Source: Corynebacterium pseudopelargi (lineage in GTDB: Bacteria > Actinomycetota > Actinomycetes > Mycobacteriales > Mycobacteriaceae). From it: 64,000 nucleotides of DNA. Positions 11,816 through 20,454 of the stretch are shown here, piece after piece. Both the position numbers and the translations under genes were made by a program. A model generated the notes under the pieces. It was not told where the DNA came from, made no database searches, and saw nothing but the letters and a program-made list of their open reading frames with translations. Numbering within the stretch: the stretch's first letter is position 1; every line of letters starts with the position of its first letter. Where the stretch lies: the NCBI RefSeq assembly GCF_003814005.1, contig NZ_CP033898.1, positions 310,001-374,000 of the forward strand, in the 5' to 3' direction.

Positions 11816-12173
11816 TCGCATTGAGCTCACTGGTTTAGAGGCCTTTGGCTATCACGGCGTATTCGAGCACGAGCGCCGAGAAGGCCAGCGCTTTATTTGT
11901 GATATCACCTGCTGGCTCGATTGCCGCGAGGCCGCGGCTAAAGATGATCTCAACCTCACCGTGCACTATGGGCAGCTCGCAGAAATGGCCCACGCGGTGC
12001 TAAGTGGCACCCCTCGGGATTTGATCGAGACGGTGGCGGCAGAGATCGCCGATACAGCCATGGAGCGCTTTGGCATGCTCATGGCGTGTGAGGTGAAGAT
12101 CCATAAACCCCAGGCGCCGATCCCGCTGCAATTTGCCGATGTAGCCGTGGTGGCGCGGCGTTCAAGGAGGTAG
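11808..12173 (+). CDS. folB: Dihydroneopterin aldolase
   Basis: Small folate enzyme of 121 residues that cleaves dihydroneopterin to hydroxymethyl-dihydropterin. The N-terminal motif GLEAFGYHGVFEHE and the VHYG segment are conserved in FolB. I start at GTG 11808, which has a strong AAGGAGG site, instead of a long upstream extension that runs through folP. Overlap with folP suggests translational coupling. Confidence 0.93.
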   Translation: MADRIELTGLEAFGYHGVFEHERREGQRFICDITCWLDCREAAAKDDLNLTVHYGQLAEMAHAVLSGTPRDLIETVAAEIADTAMERFGMLMACEVKIHKPQAPIPLQFADVAVVARRSRR

Positions 12174-12179
12174 GTTGCC

Positions 12180-12662
12180 ATGGCCGAGGCACTGTTATCC
12201 ATCGGATCCAATATTGGCGATAGTCCCGCCTTGCTTCGCGGTGTGCGCGATGCCTTCGGCAACCAGGTGCTTGGCGCATCCTCGCTGTATCGCACCCCGC
12301 CTTGGGGTGTGGTGGATCAGCCAGACTTTTATAACGCCGCGCTGCTCATCAGCTTTAAGGGCAGCCCTGAGCAATTGCTGCAGCGCTGCCAGGACTTAGA
12401 AGCGCAGGCTCACCGTGTGCGTGAGCAGCGTTGGGGCCCGCGTACCCTCGATGTGGACATGATCCAGGTCCATGTTGATGGGGCAGAGGTGCGTCAAGAG
12501 GATCCTCACCTGATCCTGCCTCATCCGCGTGCGCACCTTCGGGCCTTCGTGCTGTTGCCCTGGCTTGAGATCCAACCGGATGCCACCCTTGCAGAGCAGC
12601 CCATTGCCAAGCTGCTCAAGCAGGTCGATGGTGCAGGCATTGAGCGGGTGGAGCCATTATGA
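12180..12662 (+). CDS. folK: 2-amino-4-hydroxy-6-hydroxymethyldihydropteridine pyrophosphokinase
   Basis: Activates the pterin for FolP by pyrophosphoryl transfer from ATP. The 160-residue protein begins with LSIGSNIGD, and carries the HPPK signature RWGPRTLDVDMI, whose two aspartates bind magnesium. It follows folB by six bases after an AAGGAGG site, and its stop codon overlaps the start of the next membrane protein. Confidence 0.95.
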   Translation: MAEALLSIGSNIGDSPALLRGVRDAFGNQVLGASSLYRTPPWGVVDQPDFYNAALLISFKGSPEQLLQRCQDLEAQAHRVREQRWGPRTLDVDMIQVHVDGAEVRQEDPHLILPHPRAHLRAFVLLPWLEIQPDATLAEQPIAKLLKQVDGAGIERVEPL

Positions 12663-13126
12663 AGCGCAGTAGTATCCCCGCCTTGATTGCCGTGGGCGTA
12701 TTCGCCGCGGTGGCCATGTGGATTTTGACCAAATTCTTCTATAGCTATATGCCCACGGTGCCGGCCTCGGTGGCCATGACCTTGTGGTTGCTTGCAGCGG
12801 TGGTGGGCTTTGCTGCCATTCGGGTGCGTCAGCGCGTGGAAGAAGATGCAGTGGGCCAGGATCGCTCTCAGCTCAATCCCGTCACCGCGGCGAAATTATT
12901 GGTGGTGGCAAAGGCTTCTGCGTGGACTGGGGCGCTATTTGGTGGCGCCTATATTGGCAGGGCTTTCTATGTGTTGCCCAAGGCCCAGGAATTGGTTGCC
13001 GCCGGCGAAGATGCCCCGCTCGTGGTGGCTGCCGCCCTCGGTGGTGTGGCGGTGAGCGCTGCGGGGGTGTGGTTGGAGCGTGCCTGTTCGGTGCCACCGC
13101 CGCCGCAGGGTGAGACTGTGCGGTAA
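12659..13126 (+). CDS. DUF3180 membrane protein
   Basis: Integral membrane protein of 155 residues with about four predicted helices (about 8-30, 36-56, 78-102 and 118-138), matching DUF3180 in size and position. The same gene follows folK in mycobacteria (Rv3605c), so its position is ancient. It overlaps folK by four bases. The function is unknown; its constant place between folate and pantothenate genes is the only clue. Confidence 0.85.
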   Translation: MKRSSIPALIAVGVFAAVAMWILTKFFYSYMPTVPASVAMTLWLLAAVVGFAAIRVRQRVEEDAVGQDRSQLNPVTAAKLLVVAKASAWTGALFGGAYIGRAFYVLPKAQELVAAGEDAPLVVAAALGGVAVSAAGVWLERACSVPPPPQGETVR

Positions 13127-13136
13127 CTTGGAGTGC

Positions 13137-13889
13137 ATGAATGAGAAGGACAACGGGCAAAAGGTTCTCATCGCCTTAGTGGTGCTGGCGCTCATTGCCA
13201 GCGTGGTGATGATGGTCACCGGCAACCTCAATGCGTTGAAGCTGGCGTTGCTGGCCGCGCTTTGGGCCGCTGCGCTGGGCTTATTGCTTGTTGTTCGTTA
13301 CCGTCAGCAGGCGATCGTGGCTCGCGAGGAGCTGGCGCGATCTCGGGCACAGTTTGAAGAGGAATTGGCCTATGAGCGCGAGCTCGAGCAGCACCGCGAA
13401 TACGAGTACTACGCCGAGATCCGCGCGCAGTTAGATGAGCTGCGTTTCCAATTAGAAGATCTCACCGGGCAGTTATTTGAAGAGCCCACCATGCTAGAAG
13501 CCCGCGCTACTCGCGTGCATGAGCTTGAACCTGCAGAAGAAGCAGCCGAGGATGAAGCAGAAGAAACACCCGGCTATCCCTCGCAGTGGGCAACGCACCC
13601 AAGTGGGCCGATTTCTTCTTTCCTCTTGCCGGAGGAAGAAACCCATGAGTTTGATGTAGCAGCGCTCAAAGAGCCCGAACCAGAGCCAGAGCCAGAACCA
13701 GAGCCGGAGCCTGAAACGCCTCACCACTTCGATACCGGTTCTTTCCACGCGGTGCCGTGGGTGCAGGTGCAGCAGGATCCTGAGCCTGAACCCGAGCCTG
13801 AGGCGCCGGTGCGCCATGGGCGTCGTCGTCGCGATGAGCATTCCGAGGCAATTTCTGTAGAAGAGTTGCTCAAGAGGCAGCGCCGGTGA
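13137..13889 (+). CDS. Membrane protein with coiled coil and Glu-Pro repeats (Rv3604c-like position)
   Basis: Protein of 250 residues with two predicted N-terminal helices (about 9-28 and 34-52), then a charged, probably coiled-coil stretch (about 60-115) and an acidic disordered tail. The tail contains a run of EP dipeptides and a second EPEPE block near residue 220, then an arginine-rich end. ATG 13137 follows a TTGGAG site; a frame start at 13080 would lie in the previous gene. It fits the position of mycobacterial Rv3604c. The last four bases overlap the next GTG start. Function unknown. Confidence 0.8.
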   Translation: MNEKDNGQKVLIALVVLALIASVVMMVTGNLNALKLALLAALWAAALGLLLVVRYRQQAIVAREELARSRAQFEEELAYERELEQHREYEYYAEIRAQLDELRFQLEDLTGQLFEEPTMLEARATRVHELEPAEEAAEDEAEETPGYPSQWATHPSGPISSFLLPEEETHEFDVAALKEPEPEPEPEPEPEPETPHHFDTGSFHAVPWVQVQQDPEPEPEPEAPVRHGRRRRDEHSEAISVEELLKRQRR

Positions 13890-14503
13890 ACGCACCCCGG
13901 ATGCGCATTGCCGGCCATGGTGAGCTTCTGCACCGCCTTGAGGCCGTAGGCCACCAGGTTGTGAGCTTAGAGCGCGCCGAGCTGGTGATTAACCCCGTGG
14001 TTCCGGTGCGGGCGGGGCAGATGGTGGCTTCGGAAGAGGTCGTAACGCTTGGCGATTTAGACGGCGTTGCTTCTTCGATGCGCTTCGTTCTGAGTGAGCT
14101 GACCTTGAACACCTTCGCGGTGAGCGCTTCTGATGAGGTCACCGCCACTGTGGCTGAGTTGCTCATCGCCGAAACGGGCGGCCAGGTGGTCTTTGTGCCG
14201 GATTCTCAGCGTGAGCGCCTGTTGGTGGCGCAGCAGTTTGCTGCCTATACCCAGGTGGTGGCCCAGGAGGCCAACGCAATTTTCACTGAGGCGCTGGGCA
14301 ATCCGGATTTGGCCTTGGAGGTGATGGAGCAATCGAGTGGTTTGCTTGCTCCTCCCGGCAGCGTGCAGGAGGTGCAGCGGGCGTTGAACTCTATTCAATC
14401 GCCTGAGCGTCGCCGTCTTTTTATTGAGCTGAGCAGGCGTAGTGCTGAGCTTTTTCGTAATCGTGAGATCGAGTTGTGGGCGATGAAGGCCCAGGGGGAG
14501 TAA
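13886..14503 (+). CDS. Rv3603c-like protein of the panC region
   Basis: A 205-residue protein at the place of mycobacterial Rv3603c, which is a DUF2520/Rossmann-like protein. The GTG start overlaps the upstream stop. The N-terminus MRIAGHGELLHRL vaguely recalls a short nucleotide-binding segment but lacks a clear GxGxxG, and the C-terminal half is helical (Gln/Glu/Arg-rich). It is clearly shorter than the mycobacterial protein. Role unknown; linkage to panC suggests a pantothenate connection only by context. Confidence 0.7.
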   Translation: MNAPRMRIAGHGELLHRLEAVGHQVVSLERAELVINPVVPVRAGQMVASEEVVTLGDLDGVASSMRFVLSELTLNTFAVSASDEVTATVAELLIAETGGQVVFVPDSQRERLLVAQQFAAYTQVVAQEANAIFTEALGNPDLALEVMEQSSGLLAPPGSVQEVQRALNSIQSPERRRLFIELSRRSAELFRNREIELWAMKAQGE

Positions 14504-14507
14504 CCCA

Positions 14508-15278
14508 GTGTTTGCTTTTGGCCAGGCCAAGCTTTTCGACGAAACCGAGATCGCTATGCTCGGCCGTGCCTTTGCCAAACAAGGCCGCCCGGTGGCATTG
14601 GTGCCCTTGGGTGCTGATATTCATGCAGGCCATGTGGCGTTGATTCGCGCTGCCAAGCGTCTGAATCGTGGCGTGGTTGTGGTGGTGGCTGATAAGCCCA
14701 ATGAGATTTTTGCTGCCGAGGGCGTAGATGCGGTGCTTTTAAGCCCTGAGCTTTCTACTCGCACGGTGTTAGATATCCAAGGCCTTGAACCAGATGTGGC
14801 AAGGGAAGTAACCAGGCGTATTCAGCTTGTGAATTTGGTTGGGCCAAGTGATGTCTTTTTTGGCGAAAAAGACTTCGAGGCCCTGGTTCGTACCCAGCAG
14901 GCCTTGACGGATCTGCGCATCAATGTGCGGGTGCATTCGGTGCCCACGGTGCGTATGCCTGATGGCGTGGCGGTGAGTTTGCGTAATGCCCAGGTTGCTC
15001 CTGAGTATCGCAGCCAAGCGCTGGCGCTTTCTGCAGCGCTGCTCGCTGGTGCCCATGCCGCAGAGGATGGCCCTGAGCGTGTGCTTGAGGCTGCAAGGGG
15101 TGTGCTCGATGCCGCTGGTGTGAGCCCGGAGTACGTGGAGCTTCGCAGCTTGAGCATGGGGCAGGCCCCAGATGAGGGAGACGCCAGGCTATTGATTGCC
15201 GCAGATTTTGGTGGTGTGCGGCTAATCGATAGCGCTGGCGTCCCGGTGGGTGTTGGTTTTAGAAACCTTGAGGCTTAG
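14508..15278 (+). CDS. panC: PanC-like pantoate-beta-alanine ligase, divergent
   Basis: A 256-residue protein of the nucleotidyl-transferase fold. The ATP-binding HxGH is present as HAGH in LVPLGADIHAGH, and FFGEKDFEAL and VPTVRMPDG match PanC. However, the usual NPxQF pantoate-binding segment is replaced by ADKPNEIF, roughly 18 residues around it are missing, and SSRN is SLRN. It is therefore short and may have lost or altered activity. Starts at GTG 14508, four bases after the previous stop. Its 3' end overlaps the convergent symporter by four bases. Confidence 0.75.
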   Translation: MFAFGQAKLFDETEIAMLGRAFAKQGRPVALVPLGADIHAGHVALIRAAKRLNRGVVVVVADKPNEIFAAEGVDAVLLSPELSTRTVLDIQGLEPDVAREVTRRIQLVNLVGPSDVFFGEKDFEALVRTQQALTDLRINVRVHSVPTVRMPDGVAVSLRNAQVAPEYRSQALALSAALLAGAHAAEDGPERVLEAARGVLDAAGVSPEYVELRSLSMGQAPDEGDARLLIAADFGGVRLIDSAGVPVGVGFRNLEA

Positions 15279-16552
15279 GCACTTACTGGTTCTACCTCGC
15301 GGTCGAATTGTTCTTGGTTGAGGATCTTTTCTCGCTTGGACACGATCACGGGCACCAGTGCCTGGCCGGTGACGTTGACGGCGGTGCGGCCCATGTCGAT
15401 GATCGGCTCGATGGCCAGCAGCAGGCCTACGCCTTCGAGGGGGAGGCCCAGGGTAGAGAGGGTGAGCGTGAGCATCACCGTTGCGCCGGTGGTGCCGGCG
15501 GTGGCGGCAGAGCCGAGCACCGATACGAGCACGATCAGGATGTAATCGAAAAAGCTCAGTGGCACGCCGTAGAACTGGGATACAAAGATCGCGGCCGCTG
15601 CCGGGTACACCGCTGCGCAACCGTCCATCTTGGTGGTGGCACCAAGGGGTACTGCGAAGGATGCATAGGACTGGGGCACGCCCATGCGCTCGGTGGTTTG
15701 CTCCGTTACTGGCATAACACCCATGGAGGAGCGGGTAACAAAGCCAAGCGAGGTCACAGGCCAGACCTTGCGGTAGAAGTGCATGACTGAGATGCCGTTG
15801 AACTTCAGTGCCAGGGGATAGATCACGCCTAGGACGATGGCGAGGCCAACGTAGATGGTGAGCACGAACTTGCCCAGTGCGCCCATGGCATCAAAGCCAT
15901 AGGTGGCAACGGCGGTACCGATCAGGGCTGCGGTGCCGATGGGGGCCAGGCGAATGATCCACCAGAGCACCTTCTGGATGATTTCGAGCAGTGATTTATT
16001 GAAGTTGATAAAGGGCTCTGCCTTCTCGCCCACTTTGATCGCTGCGATGCCAAGCGCGATGGAGATAACCAGCAGTTGCAGCACTGAGAAGCTCAAGCCG
16101 GTGCTTGCGGTGTCGTCGACAAGCTTGGTTTTTGCCTCGAGTCCAAGAATATTGCTGGGAACAATGCCGTTGATGAATGCCCACCAGGAGCCCACTGAGC
16201 TGGGGGCTTCGGGGTTGGCGTCGATGCCGCTGCTTAAGCCCGGTTTGAAGATCAGGCCCACGCCGATGCCCGCCAGCACTGAGAAGAAGGCGGTGATGGC
16301 AAACCAGATCAGTGTTTTTGCCGCAAGCCTTGCGGCGTTGGTGACCTGGCGCAGGTTCGAGATCGAGGTGATCACGGCGGTAATGACCAGTGGGGGAATA
16401 AGTAGCTTGAGAAGCTTGACGTAATCGCTGCCGATGGTGTCTAAGAGGGTGGCGAGCCAGTTGCCATCACCCATGTTCTTGGCAAAGATGCCGAGGATGA
16501 CGCCAACGATGAGGCCATAGATGACCTGTGCGCCGAAGCTGGTGAGCTTCAT
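15275..16552 (-). CDS. Dicarboxylate/amino acid:cation symporter (DAACS family)
   Basis: Integral membrane carrier of 425 residues, of the GltP/DctA/SstT family, coupling uptake of dicarboxylates or acidic amino acids to Na+ or H+. The conserved hairpin-loop motif ATTKMDGCA and the signature PIIDMGRTAVNVTG in transmembrane region 8 are present. Substrate (glutamate, C4-dicarboxylate or Ser/Thr) cannot be fixed by eye. A GGAGCG site precedes ATG 16552. It is divergent from lysS, sharing a 121-base region with a palindromic operator-like site. Confidence 0.9.
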   Translation of the reverse strand: MKLTSFGAQVIYGLIVGVILGIFAKNMGDGNWLATLLDTIGSDYVKLLKLLIPPLVITAVITSISNLRQVTNAARLAAKTLIWFAITAFFSVLAGIGVGLIFKPGLSSGIDANPEAPSSVGSWWAFINGIVPSNILGLEAKTKLVDDTASTGLSFSVLQLLVISIALGIAAIKVGEKAEPFINFNKSLLEIIQKVLWWIIRLAPIGTAALIGTAVATYGFDAMGALGKFVLTIYVGLAIVLGVIYPLALKFNGISVMHFYRKVWPVTSLGFVTRSSMGVMPVTEQTTERMGVPQSYASFAVPLGATTKMDGCAAVYPAAAAIFVSQFYGVPLSFFDYILIVLVSVLGSAATAGTTGATVMLTLTLSTLGLPLEGVGLLLAIEPIIDMGRTAVNVTGQALVPVIVSKREKILNQEQFDREVEPVSA

Positions 16553-16619
16553 ATTTCGCTCCTTGGAAAATGTTTGGTGTTAACCGTGCAAACACTAATA
16601 CAGCTACGTCTATTCCCAA

Positions 16620-16641
16620 AAGACCAACCAGTCTAGTTGGT
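16620..16641. promoter_or_regulatory. Palindromic operator-like site between symporter and lysS
   Basis: ACCAAC-N7-GTTGGT (16623-16641) is a perfect inverted repeat, overlapping a second one, AGAC-N6-GTCT. Such nested AGACC/GTCT palindromes resemble TetR-family (LmrA/YxaF-type) operators. No TetR gene is in the window, so the regulator, if any, is elsewhere. Confidence 0.45.
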
Positions 16642-16673
16642 AGGCGTTGTCGCATGCACTACCCTTAAACGCT

Positions 16674-18230
16674 GTGAGCCAGCAGAAAAACGACGTCCCA
16701 GAACAGCTAAGAATTCGCCGCGAGAAGCGCGAACGCCTCATCGAGCAGGGCAGCGATGCCTACCCGGTGGAGGTAGACCGCAGCACCTCCATCAAGGATC
16801 TGCGCGCTAAGTTCAAAATCCGCGAAGAAGGCGAAGCGCAGCTTGAGGGCGTTACCTACCTTGAAGCCGGCGATGAAACCGATGTAGAGGTAGCCATTGC
16901 CGGGCGCGTGATGTTTATCCGCAACACCGGCAAGCTGTGCTTTGCTGCGCTTCAAGAAGGCGACGGCACCTATATCCAAGCCATGCTTTCTCTCGCAGAG
17001 GTAGGCGAAGACGCCCTCGCCCAGTGGAAGCAACTGGTAGACCTTGGTGATATCGTCTCCATCCGCGGCCGAGTCATCGCCTCCAAGCGCGGCGAACTTT
17101 CTGTGATGGCGAAAAGCTGGCACATGGCCTCCAAGGCGCTGCGCCCGCTGCCCGTAGCCTTTGCCGATCTCAGCGAAGATACCCGCGTGCGCCAGCGCTA
17201 CACCGACCTGATCATGCGCGAACAGGCCCGCAACAACGCTATGACCCGCATCAAGGTCATGCGCGCGCTGCGCAAATTCCTCGAAAGCAAGGACTTCTAC
17301 GAGGTCGAGACCCCCATGCTGCAAACCCTGCACGGCGGTGCCGCGGCGCGTCCATTTATGACGCACTCCAATGCCCTCGATATCGACCTCTACCTGCGCA
17401 TCGCCCCCGAGCTTTACCTCAAGCGCTGCGTGGTTGGCGGCATGGAGCGCGTCTTCGAGGTCAACCGCAACTTCCGCAACGAGGGTGTAGATTCCTCCCA
17501 CTCGCCCGAATTTGCCATGCTGGAGACCTACCAAGCCTGGGGCACCTACGACGACGGCGCCAAGCTCTACCAGGACATGATCCAGTTCATTGCCAAGGAA
17601 GTCTTTGGCTCCACCACCGTCACGCTTGCCGACGGCACCGAGTACGACTTCGGCGGCGAGTGGAAGACCATGGAAATGTACCCCTCCTTAAACGAGGCGC
17701 TACAGCGCAAGCACCCCGGCCAGCCCGAGGTCACCGTGGAATCTTCCGTGGAAGAACTCAAAGGCATTGCCAAGGAAATCGGCCTGGAAGTACCCGAGAA
17801 GGGCGGCTGGGGCCACGGCAAGCTCGTCGAGGAGATCTGGGAGCACCTCTGCGCCGACCAGCTCTACGGCCCGGTATTCGTGCGCGACTTCCCCGTAGAA
17901 ACCTCGCCTTTGACCCGCCAGCACCGCTCCAAGCCAGGTGTGACCGAGAAGTGGGACCTGTACGTGCGCGGCTTCGAGCTCGCCACCGGCTACTCCGAGC
18001 TGGTAGATCCCGTGATCCAGCGCGAGCGCTTCGAAGATCAAGCACGCCTGGCCGCAGGCGGCGACGACGAGGCCATGGTGTTGGATGAAGACTTCCTCAG
18101 CGCCATGGAGCAGGGCATGCCGCCCACCTCCGGCTGCGGCATGGGCATCGACCGCCTGCTCATGGCCTTAACCGGCCTGGGTATTCGCGAGACAGTGCTG
18201 TTCCCGATGGTCAAGCCCGAGCAGCGCTAA
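16674..18230 (+). CDS. lysS: Lysine-tRNA ligase (class II)
   Basis: Charges tRNA-Lys; cytoplasmic dimer, 518 residues. An N-terminal OB-fold anticodon domain (about 60-165) precedes the class II core. Motif 2 is seen as [14 protein letters not shown] and motif 3 as [15 protein letters not shown] near the end. I start at GTG 16674, since a TACCCT box (16660-16665) lies at leaderless distance and the residues before it are unconserved. It follows the folate/panC cluster as in other corynebacteria. Confidence 0.95.
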   Translation: MSQQKNDVPEQLRIRREKRERLIEQGSDAYPVEVDRSTSIKDLRAKFKIREEGEAQLEGVTYLEAGDETDVEVAIAGRVMFIRNTGKLCFAALQEGDGTYIQAMLSLAEVGEDALAQWKQLVDLGDIVSIRGRVIASKRGELSVMAKSWHMASKALRPLPVAFADLSEDTRVRQRYTDLIMREQARNNAMTRIKVMRALRKFLESKDFYEVETPMLQTLHGGAAARPFMTHSNALDIDLYLRIAPELYLKRCVVGGMERVFEVNRNFRNEGVDSSHSPEFAMLETYQAWGTYDDGAKLYQDMIQFIAKEVFGSTTVTLADGTEYDFGGEWKTMEMYPSLNEALQRKHPGQPEVTVESSVEELKGIAKEIGLEVPEKGGWGHGKLVEEIWEHLCADQLYGPVFVRDFPVETSPLTRQHRSKPGVTEKWDLYVRGFELATGYSELVDPVIQRERFEDQARLAAGGDDEAMVLDEDFLSAMEQGMPPTSGCGMGIDRLLMALTGLGIRETVLFPMVKPEQR

Positions 18231-18241
18231 GCCGGCAGCGC

Positions 18242-18572
18242 CTAGGCGTTACCTGCTTGCTGTTGAGCCTGGCGAACAAGTTTCAGATCAGCGCGAGTAA
18301 TGAGCTTTGCCTCGATCGCATGTTGGATCACCTTGATGCGGCGGTTTGATGCCGCAAGATCCTTCGCACCGACGGTGTTACCCACACCAAAAGAGGCAAA
18401 GTATTTACAGATGCCATCTAACTTGTGATCAAAGCGCTTCTTCGTCCAACCGAGCTGCTCTGCCACCTCTTGGTTTTTCAGCATCAAGCTATAGTCTTGA
18501 GTTCCCGACTCAAGAACCTCTTGGGCGATGGCTGCCAGGACGAGGCGTACATCCTCAGGGAGTGGCTTGGTC
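18242..18572 (-). pseudogene. 3' fragment of a winged-helix (FHA-protein-like) gene
   Basis: About 110 residues, beginning near KPLPEDVRLVLAA, resemble the C-terminal helix-turn-helix domain common in actinobacterial FHA-domain proteins (NQEVAEQLGWTKKRFDHKLD is the recognition region). The frame continues upstream to 18772, but there it is simply antisense to the Hsp70-like gene, so the true N-terminal part is gone. The break lies at about 18565-18575, exactly where the Hsp70-like fragment begins on the other strand. Family assignment is tentative; the truncation is clear. Confidence 0.65.
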
Positions 18573-19982
18573 AAGCGGGAGATGGGAACAGATAGGCGGT
18601 GGCAATTCCATGGCAAGGAATTCACTGCGGAGTCGATTTCTTCGCTTATTCTTCGCTCTCTAGTTGATCTTGTAGAAGACGGCCCTGGGAAAACCCCCGT
18701 GGTTATCACTGTGCCCGCGTACTTCGGTGCGAAGGAACGTGAAGCTACCCGGAATGCCGGTGAGATTGCCAACCTGGAGGTGCTGAATTTGGTGCCGGAG
18801 CCGGTTGCTGCTGCGCTGTTCTATGATGCTCAAGCTCCGCTTAAGGGGAAAAACCTGTTGGTGTATGACCTCGGTGGTGGCACCTTTGATGTCACTGCTG
18901 TTCGAGGTGAAGACAATGTATTCGACATTGTTGCTACCGATGGTGACGCTCGACTCGGTGGTGCCGATTGGGATCGGATGTTATCTGAATACCTGCTGGA
19001 TAGGTTCATAGAAGCAACATCTGATGAAGAAGCTGAGGCGGATGAGACGTTCCGGCTCAAGTTGCAGGAACAGGCTGTGGCCTGCAAAGAGGCACTCAGT
19101 GCAGCGCAGGCCTATACCGTGCGGCTTGCAAGCGATACCGGGAGCCGGGCGAAGATCAAGGTAACGCGCGAGGAATTCGAGCAATTAACCGCACCCTTGT
19201 TAGAGCGCACAGAACTGTGCATGGAGCGGTTGTTTAAGCAGTTTGAAGCAAAACAACCTGGATTTGAATTCGATGAAGTAATCCTCGTCGGTGGTTCTTC
19301 CAGGATGGCGGCAGTAGGTGACCTGGTGCAGCGAGCAACTGGCCTAATACCGCGGATCTTCGGGCCGGATTTAGCAATCGCGAAGGGGGCGGCGATTTCT
19401 GCGACCATCAGCCAATTGCAGGTGCTCGCAGGTAAGGGAGCCGATTCTGCAGAAGCCGCTGTTGCAGAATATGCCAGAGCATCGGGGATCGACGCCGCAC
19501 AATTGGCAGCACTTTCTACCAAGAAGGTATTGAATGTGATCCCGAAGGCGATCGGGTTCAAGGTGTATGACAGCAGCACCGGGGAGCCATTTATTGATCA
19601 TGTGATCGCACAGAACACGACCATCCCGCTTGTTCAGACGGCGTGCCGCCATTACCTCACGCTTGAGGATGATCAGCAGGCAGTGGAGCTGACCTTGTAC
19701 CAGCAAGCCAGTGATATTGCCTCAGAAGATCCGGCCTTAAACGAGGTGATTACTGGTTCAGAAGCACGGCTTCTTGGAATTCCTGCGCTGCCAAAAGGTC
19801 AACCAATCAAAATTGAAGTGGATGTGGCCGGAGATGGGTTGATCACCGTGCAGGGAACACACCTTCCTTCAGGAAAATCGATGACCTCGAATGTGCGAAT
19901 CGGAGTGATGTCCGAAGCTGAGATTGCCAAGGCCAAAGAAAGCCTGAAGGGAATGCGTGTGAGCACAGGAGATGCGTGTTAG
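18560..19982 (+). pseudogene. 5'-truncated Hsp70 (DnaK)-like gene
   Basis: Hsp70 homology begins at LVKREMGTD (18567) and runs to the stop. It includes VVITVPAYFG, the phosphate-2 motif YDLGGGTFDV, the adenosine motif ILVGGSSRM, and a beta-type substrate domain, ending without a helical lid. The first roughly 115 residues of the ATPase domain, with the phosphate-1 motif DLGTT, are missing, so ATP hydrolysis is unlikely. The preceding codons are antisense of the neighbouring truncated gene. An internal ATG at 18582 with GGGAG could still allow translation of a fragment. It is not the housekeeping dnaK, which would be longer and sit with grpE-dnaJ. Confidence 0.8.
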
Positions 19983-19989
19983 CAGCAGC

Positions 19990-20178
19990 TTATCGACGCC
20001 GCGTGCGCCGGTAGGTGAGGCCCTTGACTGGTGTATGGATGGTCTTGGTGCGTGAGCCGTTGGCATTGCGGGTGTATCGCACTGGCCCTAAGCGATAGGA
20101 GTAGCTAATGCCAGACCTGGACACGATAATTCTTGATCGGCTGGTGGGGCGAAGAATTTTACGGAAACTAAAAAACAC
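19990..20178 (-). CDS. Small basic DUF4236-like protein
   Basis: A 62-residue basic protein. The segment SFRKI...SRIIVSRSGISYS...GLTYRR fits the DUF4236 pattern (F-R-K-x, then S-K-S-G-x-S, ending in a G-L-x-Y motif). GTG 20178 is chosen because an AAGGAGG site ends 6 bases upstream. It is convergent with the truncated Hsp70-like gene. A second protein of the same pattern is at 34906-35076. Function of the family is unknown. Confidence 0.6.
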   Translation of the reverse strand: MFFSFRKILRPTSRSRIIVSRSGISYSYRLGPVRYTRNANGSRTKTIHTPVKGLTYRRTRRR

Positions 20179-20322
20179 TGTGTGCCTCCTTATCGAGTTC
20201 ACTTATTGAAAGTAACTGCGATCCTTCAAGCTGGCACCGGGAGTTCTCCCCTGTACATAGCATGGGGTGGTCGGGGCCTAGTATTCCTCCCCGGCACCGC
20301 CTTGAGCAGGAGTTTGGCGCAT

Positions 20323-20333
20323 TTGTCAGACAA
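20323..20333. promoter_or_regulatory. GntR/FadR-type operator candidate upstream of the PTS gene
   Basis: TTGTCAGACAA is a perfect 11-base palindrome, 121 bases before the PTS permease start. It fits the TNGTNNNACNA pattern bound by FadR-subfamily GntR regulators. No such regulator is in the window. The 276 bases between the DUF4236-like gene and the PTS gene hold nothing else I can support. Confidence 0.45.
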
Positions 20334-20454
20334 CTGATGTTTTTGGGCGCTAAACTGAGAAATACAAGCGCAAGGTTTCGGCGAGAGCGTCGCTTAAGTT
20401 TCTTGCCGCGTCCCGTCGAAAAGCTTGCATTTCCCCTCAACGAAAGGAAGTGCC

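Noticed and set aside
13670..13820. Short tandem repeats that look like a microsatellite
   Set aside because: They are codons of Glu-Pro repeats in an intact gene.
18573..18772. Upstream extension of the winged-helix fragment on the minus strand
   Set aside because: It is exactly antisense to conserved Hsp70 codons and is not part of the original gene.
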